From the NCBI GenBank assembly GCA_028713675.1, contig JAQTNV010000051.1, positions 1 through 25,202 of the forward strand: a stretch of 25,202 nucleotides of DNA, in the 5' to 3' direction. Below the pieces are notes generated by a model that did no database searches, was not told where the DNA came from, and saw nothing but the letters and a program-made list of their open reading frames with translations. This DNA is from a bacterium (GTDB lineage: Bacteria; Desulfobacterota; JAPLJL01). This document shows, in pieces, positions 14,401 to 20,391 of this stretch (its first letter is position 1; each line of letters begins with the position of its first letter). Position numbers and translations under genes: made by a program.

Positions 14401-16971
14401 GTCCGAGTCCGAATTCAGCGGATCGGTACCCAGGGCGATTTCCTGGCCGTCGCTCAAACCGTCGCCGTCCGTATCCGGATTGTTGGGATCCAGATCCGTA
14501 CCGATAATGTAGTTTTCCGGTACCCCGTCACCATATCCGGTCTCATAACCGTCCGGCAGTCCATCCCCGTCCGAATCGGCCACCAGCGGATTGGTAAAAG
14601 TGGTTACGGTTTCGGCGTAATCACTGATCCCGTCCAGATCGGTGTCGCCCGAAAGAGGATTGATGCCGGCGGCTATCTCCGCCCCGTCACTGATGCCGTC
14701 TCCATCGGAATCAGCGTTTCGCGGATCGGTGCCGGTGACATTTATCTCCTGTCCGTCGGAGAGGCCGTCGCCGTCCGTGTCCGCCAGGAGCGGATCGGTA
14801 CCCAGGGCGATTTCCAGGCCGTCAATCAGGCCGTCGCCGTCCGTATCCGGATTGCGGGGATTTAAATCCACCCCCGGGACATAGGTGTCCGTGACCTTGT
14901 CGCCATATGCGGTCTCGAACCCGTCGGAAAGTCCGTCCGAGTCGCTGTCGAATGCCCGCGGGCTGGTCTGGATCGTAATCACCTCGGCGTAGTCATTAAT
15001 CTTGTCGTTATCCGTGTCCTTAACCAGGGGATTCGTATTGTAGGTCACCGCCTCGGCATAATCGCTTAAGAGGTCGCCGTCGGTATCGCTCGAGTTAGGG
15101 TTTGTTCCCCAGACCGTCACTTCGGTGAAGTCGGAAATCCCGTCGCTATCGGAATCGGGATTCAGGGGGTTGGTCCCCAGGGCGACTTCCTGGCCGTCGT
15201 TTAAGCCGTCATTGTCGCTGTCCGGATTATGCGGATCGGTCCCGTAGGTATTTACTTCAGCATAGTCACTTAAGCCGTCACTGTCGGTATCCCGCAGATC
15301 GTCCGAAGGGTCGGTGGGATCGGTGCCGTCCACATTCGCCTCGATCCCGTCCAAAATGCCGCCGTCGTCCGTGTCCGGATCCCAGGGGTCGGTACCCCAA
15401 CCGATTTCATCCGAATCCTGGAGACCATCAGCGTCGGAATCGGCCACCAGCGGATTGGTGCCGTAAGTAATCACTTCCTGATAATCGTCCAAACCGTCCT
15501 GGTCGGTATCCGTAACCAGCGGGTTGGTGCCGTAAATATTGGTTTCATCATAATCATTCAGGCCATCACCGTCGGTGTCGGCCGACAAAGGATTCGTGCC
15601 GCTGTAATACTCGGGCCCGTCTAAAAGCCCATCGCCGTCCGTGTCGGGGTTGTTGGGGTCGGTGCCGAGCAACCCTTCCAGGGTGCTGTTCAGGCCGTCG
15701 CCGTCGGGGTCGTTGGTGGCGGGCAGGAGCGGGTCGGTCATCTGGGAAGGCGGGAGGCCCATGCTGTCCGCCAGGTAATATTCCAACCCATCGCCGAGAA
15801 CATCGCCGTCGGTATCGGGATTATTGGGATCGGTCTCGCCGGTGCCCGTGGGCCAGTACCAGTAACCCCAGTCGCTGACCTGGTCGTAAGGAGTACCCCC
15901 ATCGCGCGCGCCGTTTCCGTTCACGTCTTCATCGCAACCGTCATAGAGATAGTCGCCGTCGGTATCCCAGTTGAGGGGATCGGTGGTAGTGGTCGGATCA
16001 CTGTCCGCCACGAAAGGCGGCGTGGAAGTGTTGCTTCCCTGGGGAGCGATCAGGCCGATTTCCAGACCGTCGGAGAGACAGTCATAATCGGAATCGAAAT
16101 TGTCGGGGTCGGTTTCGCCTAAATCGACCTGTCCGTTTTGGTTGGCGTCTTCGTTACCGTCCAGGATGCCGTCATCGTCCGTGTCATCATCAAGCGGGTT
16201 CGTGGTGGTCACGCCCGCATCAGCGTCCGCAACAAAAGGCGGCGCGGCAGTGCCCGTCCCCTGCGGGGCGGTCAGGCCGATTTCCTGGCCGTCACCGAGC
16301 CCGTCACCGTCGGAATCGAAGTTATTGGGATTGGTTTCTCCGGCATCAACCTGTCCGTTGTGATTGGCGTCTTCGTTACCGTCCAGGATGCCATCATCAT
16401 CGGTGTCATCATCAAGCGGGTTCGTGATGGTCACGCCCGCATAAGCGTCCGCAACAAAGGGCGGCGCGGCAGTGCCGGGTCCTTGGGGACCTGCCAGGCC
16501 GATTTCCTGGCCGTCACCCAACCCGTCACCGTCGGTATCGAAGAGCTTGGGATCGGCCTCTCCCGGATCCACGGTGCCGTTCTGGTTGGCATCCTCAGTC
16601 CCATCCAGGATGCCGTCATTGTCGGTGTCGTCATCACGCGGGTCGGTCTCGCCCGGGTCGAAAACGCCATTTTTATTAGTGTCTTCTGTCCCGTCCAGAA
16701 GGCCGTCATTGTCGGTGTCGTCATTGAGGGGGTTAAGGACACAGGCCCATCCGGGACCGGACGACCAATTCTGTTCTTCCAGATTGGTCAAGCCGTCCGA
16801 ATCATCATCCGTGCCGGAAGCGGTAAGCACGGTGGTGGTAACGGCGCAGTTCATTTCCCAGACATCGTCCAATCCGTCCCCATCGTTATCACTGGCAAAA
16901 ACGTTTGGGGCCGAAAGCAATAAGCCCAAAAACATTGACAGCATTACCACCCAGATTCTTGTTAACCTCAT
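8461..16971 (-). CDS. Giant TSP3-repeat surface protein fused in frame to an OmpA-family outer-membrane protein (2836 aa)
   Basis: One uninterrupted frame contains what look like two secreted proteins. Part A: signal peptide 1-26 (cleavage after NVFA), then about 86 TSP3-type Asp-rich repeats (28 to about 2209) of the form DTDGDGLSDGxEVxxxGTNPL, expected to bind calcium and make a rigid rod. It ends with a Gly5-Cys-Ser-Ser motif (Cys2220), a membrane segment 2232-2247 and RFRREK, the layout of a C-terminal sorting signal. Part B continues with no stop: a second signal-peptide-like stretch to AKA2285, a beta-barrel-like domain of about 280 residues, a Pro-rich linker, one more TSP3 unit (DRDNDGIPDNLDKCPNEPE), and an OmpA C-terminal peptidoglycan-binding domain at 2717-2836. 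The start at 16971 has GGAGG six bases upstream; the frame stays open to 17148 but that part is leader. Either a real fusion or a lost stop. Confidence 0.9.
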   Translation of the reverse strand: MRLTRIWVVMLSMFLGLLLSAPNVFASDNDGDGLDDVWEMNCAVTTTVLTASGTDDDSDGLTNLEEQNWSSGPGWACVLNPLNDDTDNDGLLDGTEDTNKNGVFDPGETDPRDDDTDNDGILDGTEDANQNGTVDPGEADPKLFDTDGDGLGDGQEIGLAGPQGPGTAAPPFVADAYAGVTITNPLDDDTDDDGILDGNEDANHNGQVDAGETNPNNFDSDGDGLGDGQEIGLTAPQGTGTAAPPFVADADAGVTTTNPLDDDTDDDGILDGNEDANQNGQVDLGETDPDNFDSDYDCLSDGLEIGLIAPQGSNTSTPPFVADSDPTTTTDPLNWDTDGDYLYDGCDEDVNGNGARDGGTPYDQVSDWGYWYWPTGTGETDPNNPDTDGDVLGDGLEYYLADSMGLPPSQMTDPLLPATNDPDGDGLNSTLEGLLGTDPNNPDTDGDGLLDGPEYYSGTNPLSADTDGDGLNDYDETNIYGTNPLVTDTDQDGLDDYQEVITYGTNPLVADSDADGLQDSDEIGWGTDPWDPDTDDGGILDGIEANVDGTDPTDPSDDLRDTDSDGLSDYAEVNTYGTDPHNPDSDNDGLNDGQEVALGTNPLNPDSDSDGISDFTEVTVWGTNPNSSDTDGDLLSDYAEAVTYNTNPLVKDTDNDKINDYAEVITIQTSPRAFDSDSDGLSDGFETAYGDKVTDTYVPGVDLNPRNPDTDGDGLIDGLEIALGTDPLLADTDGDGLSDGQEINVTGTDPRNADSDGDGISDGAEIAAGINPLSGDTDLDGISDYAETVTTFTNPLVADSDGDGLPDGYETGYGDGVPENYIIGTDLDPNNPDTDGDGLSDGQEIALGTDPLNSDSDGDGLNDGQEVNVFGTNPTDPDTDEDGLNDGDEVYLYGSNPLRGDTDNDGITDDVERASATDPSNPDTDGDGLYDGVEDANHNGVVDPGETDPRLADTDGDGLSDSREIALGTNPLNPDSDNDGLSDSREVNDFGTNPWNGDSDQDGWSDGYEVQTSGTNPLVYDSDADGISDYAEGVTIHTNPLVADTDGDGLSDGYETSRDGNPQTYTAGTDLNPNDADSDNDGLSDGQEVQSSGTNPLIADTDNDGLSDGREVNVTGTNPLVTDTDGDGLSDGREVNIYSTNPLDPDTDGDGLNDGAEVSLFFTNPLLRDTDGDGLGDWREIILSTNPLDPDSDGDGLTDGQEINSSSTNPLVADTDGDGLTDGQEVNVHGTDPNIIDSDGDGLSDGYEVNTSVTNPLVMDTDNDGVGDYPEAVTGGSNPLVADTDGDGLTDGQEDRNGNGQVDQGETNPRLADTDGDGLSDGQEDVNGNGIVDPGETNPLDPDSDDDGVNDGQEVGHGTNPNSGDTDGDGLSDVQELTLYGTDPLVADTDGDALSDGTEITITNTNPLNRDTDGDGLDDMPEMMWGTNPNDPDTDNDGLTDGTEVYSVLTNPLNSDTDQDGLSDGREVNVTGTNPNSSDTDGDNLSDGYEINTSGTNPLVADTDSDGLRDDIEINGSNPTDPKNPDSDNDGLYDGVEDANQNGALDEGETNPNDADSDDDGLTDGQEVKSIGTNPLIADTDNDGLSDGREVNDFGTNPRNGDSDHDGWSDGYEVQTSGTNPQIYDTDADGISDYAEGVTVHTNPLVADTDGDGLSDGYETSRDGNAQNYTPGTDLNPNDADSDNDGLSDGQEVRSIGTNPLVADTDNDGLADGREVNVTGTNPLAADTDGDTLSDGYEVNTSGTNPLLADTDGDGIRDNIEINGPNPTDPNNPDMDGDGLYDGAEDANHNGALDSGETNPRKADTDGDGLSDSQEIALGTNPLVVDTDGDGLSDGREVNDFGTNPLVADTDRDGWNDGYEVQTSGTDPLVYDTDEDGISDTVEGTVLHTNPLVADTDGDGLSDGYENSRDGNQNTYTVGVDYNPNNPDSDGDGLNDGQEVSLGTNPLDRDSDDDGLNDNAEVNVYETNPNRADTDADGLSDWTEIWVTDTNPHDADTDGDTLNDGAEIQEYLSDPREADTDHDNLRDDAELVHGTDINDPDSDNDGLLDGQEVALDTNPLNPDSDRDGLTDKQEVDVFGTDPLNPDTDDDGLSDTYEVETSGTNPLLADSDGDTLSDFDELRTYMTNPLDADTDQDTVHDELEVRFGSNPNQVDTDGDGLSDAREWGNTPDSPLDSDGDGIYNFIDPDSDNDGISDMEEIKVGSDPYKKDLAVYGGGGGCSSVPAGGASAPVDFLVMLLPLLGLAIIRFRREKEESSRKLSGRTAFPFLAAALILSLAWSGTAKAQIVLPVTETNPVNAQLFAPADDSGNFLVTYDSRTLEQLGIAGGFFLNYARNPVVVAVDETTKWNLLRKIRTMDLSLAFGLTDWLQVSAGLPYHFYLNTSDTGHTQFISSSYLGDFRAEIKFRLLDRREYPIGLAIQPFITAPTGKETRFVGEKDLTFGGLLIADSDLEIVRLGINLGFRQRNPRQTPDQELGNEWIYRVAANFPVAKRVELIGDLYGNTDADELFENRAGNPLELDLALRILLDYNLALTAGGGSGLTQGIGAPDYRVFAGITYRTPEDKEPQVAEPKPVAEKKVVVAPPPPPAPVKISDRDNDGIPDNLDKCPNEPETLNGYQDEDGCPDAAPKSKVRAMILNEATNKPFVGTIKVKMTDSGEEMNFNLADGTFNLDLKESGTYKFNVELVGGETKEQTITVLPGQIFPLILKTAKQPTLIRIEKGKLVLPPIFFEPGKAVILEKSYPILDSVAIFMQERSRMKISIEGHTDSTFEENYNQRLSEDRAAAVRQYLIDHGINASRVTSTGYGQSRPLTTNDTEEGRAINRRVEFVVLEGGE
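8464..8823 (-). other. OmpA C-terminal peptidoglycan-binding domain
   Basis: Residues 2717-2836 show the OmpA/MotB fold: IFFEPGKAVI, ISIEGHTDSTFEENYNQRLS, EDRAAAVRQYLIDHGI, VTSTGYGQSRPLTTN and INRRVEFVV. The conserved Asp and Arg that contact diaminopimelate are present. The preceding barrel-like region (about 2286-2570) has alternating strands and aromatic residues. Together they would hold this half in the outer membrane and attach it to the wall. Confidence 0.92.
10117..10197 (-). other. Second signal-peptide-like segment inside the giant frame
   Basis: Residues 2259-2285 (basic KLSGR, hydrophobic core AFPFLAAALILSLAW, AKA before Gln2286) look like a complete Sec signal peptide at the start of the OmpA-like half. 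No in-frame ATG, GTG or TTG lies between the sorting tag and this segment. An in-frame CTG at 10194-10192 follows a purine-rich GGAGAAGGAAG by about 13 bases. Confidence 0.7.
10219..10329 (-). other. Gly-Cys C-terminal sorting-type signal, internal to the frame
   Basis: Residues 2215-2251 carry GGGGGCSS, a short linker, the hydrophobic stretch VDFLVMLLPLLGLAII and RFRR. This tripartite Gly/Cys motif, membrane helix and Arg cluster is the pattern of MYXO-CTERM-like and related tags, which normally sit at the very C-terminus and are cut or lipidated by dedicated membrane proteases. Which tag class applies is not decided. Here 585 more residues follow. Confidence 0.7.
11197..14211 (-). repeat. 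Higher-order super-repeat: three copies of a six-unit TSP3 block
   Basis: Three blocks of 154-155 residues share the same order of distinctive units: copy 1 at 13750-14211, copy 2 at 11938-12402, copy 3 at 11197-11658. Each runs LYDGxEDANxNG, a GTNPL unit, EVNDFGTNP, DGW(S/N)DGYEVQTSGT, (A/E)DGISD, then SDGYE(T/N)SRDGN with an 11-residue insert ending in NPN. This points to block duplication within the array, not only single-unit slippage. Confidence 0.85.
15970..16636 (-). repeat. N-terminal triplicated 70-80-residue TSP3 block
   Basis: Three consecutive copies pair an EDANxNGxVDxGE unit with a unit carrying the insert APQGxGTAAPPFVADAD before TNPL. The third copy has diverged. This is a separate, local duplication from the super-repeat further downstream. 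Confidence 0.8.
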
Positions 16972-16987
16972 TTTTCCTCCTTGTGAT

Positions 16988-17048
16988 GAAAATAGCCTAA
17001 AAAATCCGTTATTTTCAATTTCAAATGAATGGCGGTTTGACCATTCAT
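16988..17048 (-). promoter_or_regulatory. Two hairpins in the leader of the giant gene
   Basis: Upstream of the start, ATGAATGG (17025-17032) pairs with CCATTCAT (17041-17048) around an 8-base loop, and GAAAATA (16988-16994) pairs with TATTTTC (17010-17016). They lie 17-77 bases before the ATG. I recognise no riboswitch class, and no confident promoter in the 170 bases upstream. Confidence 0.4.
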
Positions 17049-17185
17049 GCCCTTCCTTTAATACATGCTCTCCGGGAAATGCTTCTTCCCGAACCGGTAA
17101 AAACAGGGGAAGTGTAGGCAAAAATTGCTTAAAAAACAACCAAAACAAGAAGGATAGTGTGCCCTAGTAAACTTGGTATTTTACT

Positions 17186-17905
17186 TTAGGCGAGACGGAT
17201 CAGGTCGCGCATCTCCCGGACGGCGCGCTCCATTCCCACCAGGACGGCCCGGGAAATGATCGAGTGACCGATGGAAAGCTCCTCGACTTCCTCGATCGCG
17301 GAAACGCGCTGAACGTTCTGATAATTCAAGCCGTGGCCGGCGTGAACCTTCATTCCCAGCTTGAAAGCCATTTTCGCGGCGTTGATGACCCGGCCGAGTT
17401 CTTTCTCCGTGTCCTTCACCCCGATCGCGTCGGAATAAACCCCGGTATGGATTTCCACGATGTCGGCCTGGATCCGGTGGGCGGCCTTGACCTGGTCAAG
17501 GTCGGGATTGATGAACAGGCTGACCAGGATGCCGCCCTCGTGGAAAGTCCGGATCGAGGAAGCGATCGCGTCCTGGTTCAGATTAACCTCCAGGCCGCCT
17601 TCGGTGGTCAGCTCTTCCCGGCGTTCGGGCACCAAGGTGACCATGTCCGGCCTGATCATAAGCGCAGTCCGGATGATTTCCTGGGTATTGGCCATCTCCA
17701 GGTTCAGCCGGGTCTTGACGATCTTTTTCAGCTCCTCCAGGTCCCGGTCCTGGATGTGCCGCCGGTCTTCGCGGAGATGGACGATGATCCCGTCCGCCCC
17801 AGCCAGCTCGGCCAGGACCGCGGCGAACACCGGGTCCGGCTCTCTGCCCTTGCGGGACTGCCGGAGCGTGGCGATGTGATCAACGTTGATGGATAGTCTT
17901 TTCAT
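17186..17905 (-). CDS. pdxJ: Pyridoxine 5'-phosphate synthase
   Basis: PdxJ condenses 1-deoxy-D-xylulose 5-phosphate with 3-amino-1-hydroxyacetone 1-phosphate to pyridoxine 5'-phosphate in the DXP-dependent vitamin B6 pathway, in the cytoplasm. The 239-residue product has normal family length and is a TIM barrel. Hallmarks include NVDHIATLRQSR at 7-18, VHLREDRRHI with catalytic His43 and Arg45, NLEMA with Glu70, VTLVPERREELTTEGGL, VEIHTGVY, and VHAGHGLNY with His191; these match the His45, Glu72 and His193 sites of the E. coli enzyme. No strong ribosome binding site precedes the ATG, and the next gene upstream on the same strand is 71 bases away, so co-transcription is possible. A short AGTAAA/TTTACT hairpin (17166-17185) adjoins the stop but lacks a T run. 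Confidence 0.97.
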   Translation of the reverse strand: MKRLSINVDHIATLRQSRKGREPDPVFAAVLAELAGADGIIVHLREDRRHIQDRDLEELKKIVKTRLNLEMANTQEIIRTALMIRPDMVTLVPERREELTTEGGLEVNLNQDAIASSIRTFHEGGILVSLFINPDLDQVKAAHRIQADIVEIHTGVYSDAIGVKDTEKELGRVINAAKMAFKLGMKVHAGHGLNYQNVQRVSAIEEVEELSIGHSIISRAVLVGMERAVREMRDLIRLA

Positions 17906-17916
17906 AATTCAGTGAT

Positions 17917-17972
17917 TTGGTGAGTTTGAGGGTCGGTGAGTTGGTTTACTGACTAACTTTCTGACTCACCAA
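17917..17972. repeat. Spacer inverted repeat TTGGTGAGT / ACTCACCAA
   Basis: Between pdxJ and the O-antigen-ligase gene, TTGGTGAGT (17917-17925) is repeated as GGTGAGTTGG (17935-17944) and answered by ACTCACCAA (17964-17972). GACTAAC and TGACTC words fill the middle. It resembles the other jumbled-word spacers more than a terminator, because no T run follows. Confidence 0.5.
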
Positions 17973-17976
17973 CACA

Positions 17977-20220
17977 CTAACGAACGATTTTTATCCCCTT
18001 CTTTATTAATATCGGTTCCTGCCGGGCCCTTTCTTTCAGTCCGGAATCAAGCGAAAACGCCTGCTGGAGTTGTTTTTCCGCCTCCGCTTTCCGGCCGTCT
18101 TCGGCCAGGGCGCAGCCCAGATAATACCATAATTCCGCCCGCTCGGGCCATTTGCCAGTGGCATTCTCGTAAATAGCCAAGGCTTCCTTCGCCCTTTCCT
18201 CCTGGAGCAGGGACAATCCCAGGTTTTTGAACCCGTCCGCGAAGTTCGGGTTCAGCTTGATCGTTTCGAAATATTCCCGGGTGGCCGAGGGATAATCCCG
18301 GGAAAAATAATAGGCATTGGCCAGCAGGAAGTGGGAAAGGAAACTGTCGTCGCGGATTTCCACCAGCCGGGCCCCGATCTCCTGCGCCCGGGAAAGATCC
18401 CCCAGGTTGAGGTAAACCTGGGAAAGATGGACGCCGATCTCGAAATAAAGTGAAGGATTCAGGGCCAGGGCGAGTTCAAGGGGTTCCTCGGCTTCCTGGT
18501 ACCTTCCTTCGCTGGTGCGCATCGCTCCGAGATCGTAGAGAGCCGAGACCATGTTGGGATGCAGGCTCAGGGTTTTCAGGAGGTCTTCCTCCGTTTCGTT
18601 CTGCATTCCGAGGAAACCGTAACTGATCGAACGGTTGTAGTAATAAATGTAATTATGGGGATCGCGCTGGATCGCCCGGTTGAAATACGGGAGGGAATCA
18701 TCAATATTCCCCTGCCCGGCCGCCCGCATGCCCCTCAGAAAGGCGAGCCGGCCGTCGTATTCCAGCCAGGTCGCTCGCACCCAGATCAATCCGGAGATAA
18801 GAACCAGGATGGAAACGGCAAAAATCGCGATCCGGGAATGCTTCTTCCCCAGGATCTTCCAGCCCTTGGGCGAAACTGCCCCGGCGGGCTCGACTTTGAG
18901 GAGGGGGATCACCTCCTGGCGGAGGCGCGACTCCGCTTCCATGAGCCCGACCAGGCCGAAAAAGGCCAGGCTTGAGGCAGGAAGATGAAAATTAAAGGCG
19001 AAAAACGAGTTGGCCAGGAAACCCCAGAACCCGGCGAGTATCCCGCCGGCGAAGATCCTCTCGGAGAAATTTCGGGACCTTTTCAGCTCTCGGAAGCTGA
19101 AAAGAAAAACCGAGAATAAAAACACCAGCCAGAAGAAGAAACCCACCAGGCCGGTTTCGGAAAGAAAAAACAGGAATTCGTTGTGCGGGTTGTCGACGGT
19201 GGTTCCGGTCTGCTCGGCCATCCGGTCCAGGTCGGCGGTTTGATACTTGGGAAGGGAGAGGGGGTAATTGGCCAGCCCCACCCCGAAAAACGTGTTGTCC
19301 TTGAACATTTTGAGGCTGGATTCCCAGGCCAGAAAGCGAAAACGGATGGAGGGATCGTGGAAGTTTAAGCTGGAGAGAGATTTTTTCACCACCCGGGAAC
19401 CGGCGGGGGTCAGGAAAAGAAAGACCCCGGACACGGCCAGGACCAGGGCAGTTCCGATGAGGACGGGTTTGAGCCGGGTTCCGCCCTGGTCCCGGAACCT
19501 GACCCAGGATCGGAGCATGACAATGGCGAAAAAGACCCCGGCAACCGCCATCCCCGCCATGGCTCCCCGGTTCTGGGTCAGCAGAAAATACAGGCCGATG
19601 ACCACGATTCCCAGGAATTTGACCAGGGTCAGAAGCCCATGGTCCTTTTCCTCCGCCGGAACCGCCCAGACAAAAAGCAGGGGCAGGCAGAGCAGAAGGT
19701 ATTCGGCGGCGAAGTTGGAGAGTCCCAGGCTGGAGCCGGGGTCGCCTTTACGGAAAAGGTCATACCCGAGTGGCACGACGTTCAGGACCTGCAGGATTCC
19801 TCCGACGGAAACCAGCAGGGCGGAAAGATAAAAAGCCATAATGAAAATGTTCTTTCTCTTCCGGGAATCAACCAGGCCGATTACCAGGAAATAAAGAACC
19901 ACCCCATCCAGGAACCCGAGCCAGGAAATAAAGGCCCGGCGGTGATCCAAGGCCGCGATGAGGGAGGGAATAAAACCGGCCAGGAAAATCAGGGCGTCCG
20001 GGAAAATCTGGAAACGGGCGAAGGCCGGAAATTTGGAAAAACCCACACTGACCAGGAAGAGAAACAGTGAGGAATATATCGCGATCCTGGCCACCAGCTC
20101 CTTGCCGATGACAAATTCGCCTTCGGTGGAGAAAAACAGCGCCACCGCCGGCACCAGGGCCAGGAGTAGTCCGAAAGCGGCCCGGTTTAGGTAAATATTT
20201 ATTTTTGGATTTTCTTCCAT
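17977..20220 (-). CDS. O-antigen ligase/polymerase-family membrane protein with C-terminal TPR domain
   Basis: Polytopic inner-membrane protein of the WaaL/Wzy_C type, probably joining or polymerising a surface glycan at the periplasmic face. From the ATG at 20220 it has 747 residues: about eleven hydrophobic helices, the motif TQNRGAMAGMAVAG, a large periplasmic loop with RFRFLAWESSLKMFKDN and DNPHNEFLFFLSETGLVGFF (the typical Wzy_C HNxxLxxxxxxG signature), then a last helix (IAIFAVSILVLISGLIWV) and about six tetratricopeptide repeats over the final 240 residues. The frame is open further upstream to a TTG at 20307, but that part translates a TTTCGAG spacer repeat, so I reject it. No clear ribosome binding site. 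The acceptor and glycan are unknown; no glycosyltransferases are adjacent. Confidence 0.85.
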   Translation of the reverse strand: MEENPKINIYLNRAAFGLLLALVPAVALFFSTEGEFVIGKELVARIAIYSSLFLFLVSVGFSKFPAFARFQIFPDALIFLAGFIPSLIAALDHRRAFISWLGFLDGVVLYFLVIGLVDSRKRKNIFIMAFYLSALLVSVGGILQVLNVVPLGYDLFRKGDPGSSLGLSNFAAEYLLLCLPLLFVWAVPAEEKDHGLLTLVKFLGIVVIGLYFLLTQNRGAMAGMAVAGVFFAIVMLRSWVRFRDQGGTRLKPVLIGTALVLAVSGVFLFLTPAGSRVVKKSLSSLNFHDPSIRFRFLAWESSLKMFKDNTFFGVGLANYPLSLPKYQTADLDRMAEQTGTTVDNPHNEFLFFLSETGLVGFFFWLVFLFSVFLFSFRELKRSRNFSERIFAGGILAGFWGFLANSFFAFNFHLPASSLAFFGLVGLMEAESRLRQEVIPLLKVEPAGAVSPKGWKILGKKHSRIAIFAVSILVLISGLIWVRATWLEYDGRLAFLRGMRAAGQGNIDDSLPYFNRAIQRDPHNYIYYYNRSISYGFLGMQNETEEDLLKTLSLHPNMVSALYDLGAMRTSEGRYQEAEEPLELALALNPSLYFEIGVHLSQVYLNLGDLSRAQEIGARLVEIRDDSFLSHFLLANAYYFSRDYPSATREYFETIKLNPNFADGFKNLGLSLLQEERAKEALAIYENATGKWPERAELWYYLGCALAEDGRKAEAEKQLQQAFSLDSGLKERARQEPILIKKGIKIVR

Positions 20221-20391
20221 TAGTTTCTGGTTTCGAGTTTCGAGTTTCGAGTTTGTTTTTTCCTGTTCATCTGTTGGACTGATACCCCGATATTCCGATA
20301 TCCACAACCTGGTTTCCTGATAACCCGATCGTCTTCTGTGGACTTATTTCTCATTGCTATTCGCTATCTGCCATAAACGATGCACTCTCAA
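20221..20391. repeat. Gene-free spacer of jumbled short words
   Basis: TTTCGAG is repeated three times in 20229-20250 after GTTTCTGG, then CCCGATATTCCGATATCC and GATAACCCGATCG at about 20285-20330, then GCTATTCGCTATCTGCC. No hairpin terminator or open frame is visible. Confidence 0.55.

Larger units (their letters stand above)
10345..16890 (-). repeat. TSP3-type calcium-binding repeat array, about 86 units
   Basis: Counted by eye as about 86 units, mostly 22-23 residues (66-69 bp), with longer variants of 30-45 residues. The core is D-x-D-x-D-G-(L/I)-x-D, the EF-hand-like calcium loop of thrombospondin type 3 repeats. The unit border is nearly always (N/D)P(L/N)-(V/N)-x-D. The strong sequence constraint keeps the opposite strand free of stops over long stretches. 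Confidence 0.93.

Noticed and set aside
10345-16890. A long regular repeat array that could suggest CRISPR
   Set aside because: The period is 66-69 bp with no constant repeat and unique spacer; it is in-frame coding sequence of a protein repeat.
16972-17148. A 59-residue upstream extension of the giant protein
   Set aside because: It begins with TTG, has no ribosome binding site, and would bury a good signal peptide; the ATG at 16971 has GGAGG at the right distance.
16972-17160. Possible c-di-GMP riboswitch upstream of the giant gene, suggested by HD-GYP in the window
   Set aside because: None of the conserved GEMM core segments could be found; only simple hairpins are present.
20221-20307. 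N-terminal extension of the O-antigen-ligase protein
   Set aside because: It translates a TTTCGAG near-tandem spacer repeat from a TTG codon; the ATG at 20220 begins the plausible protein.
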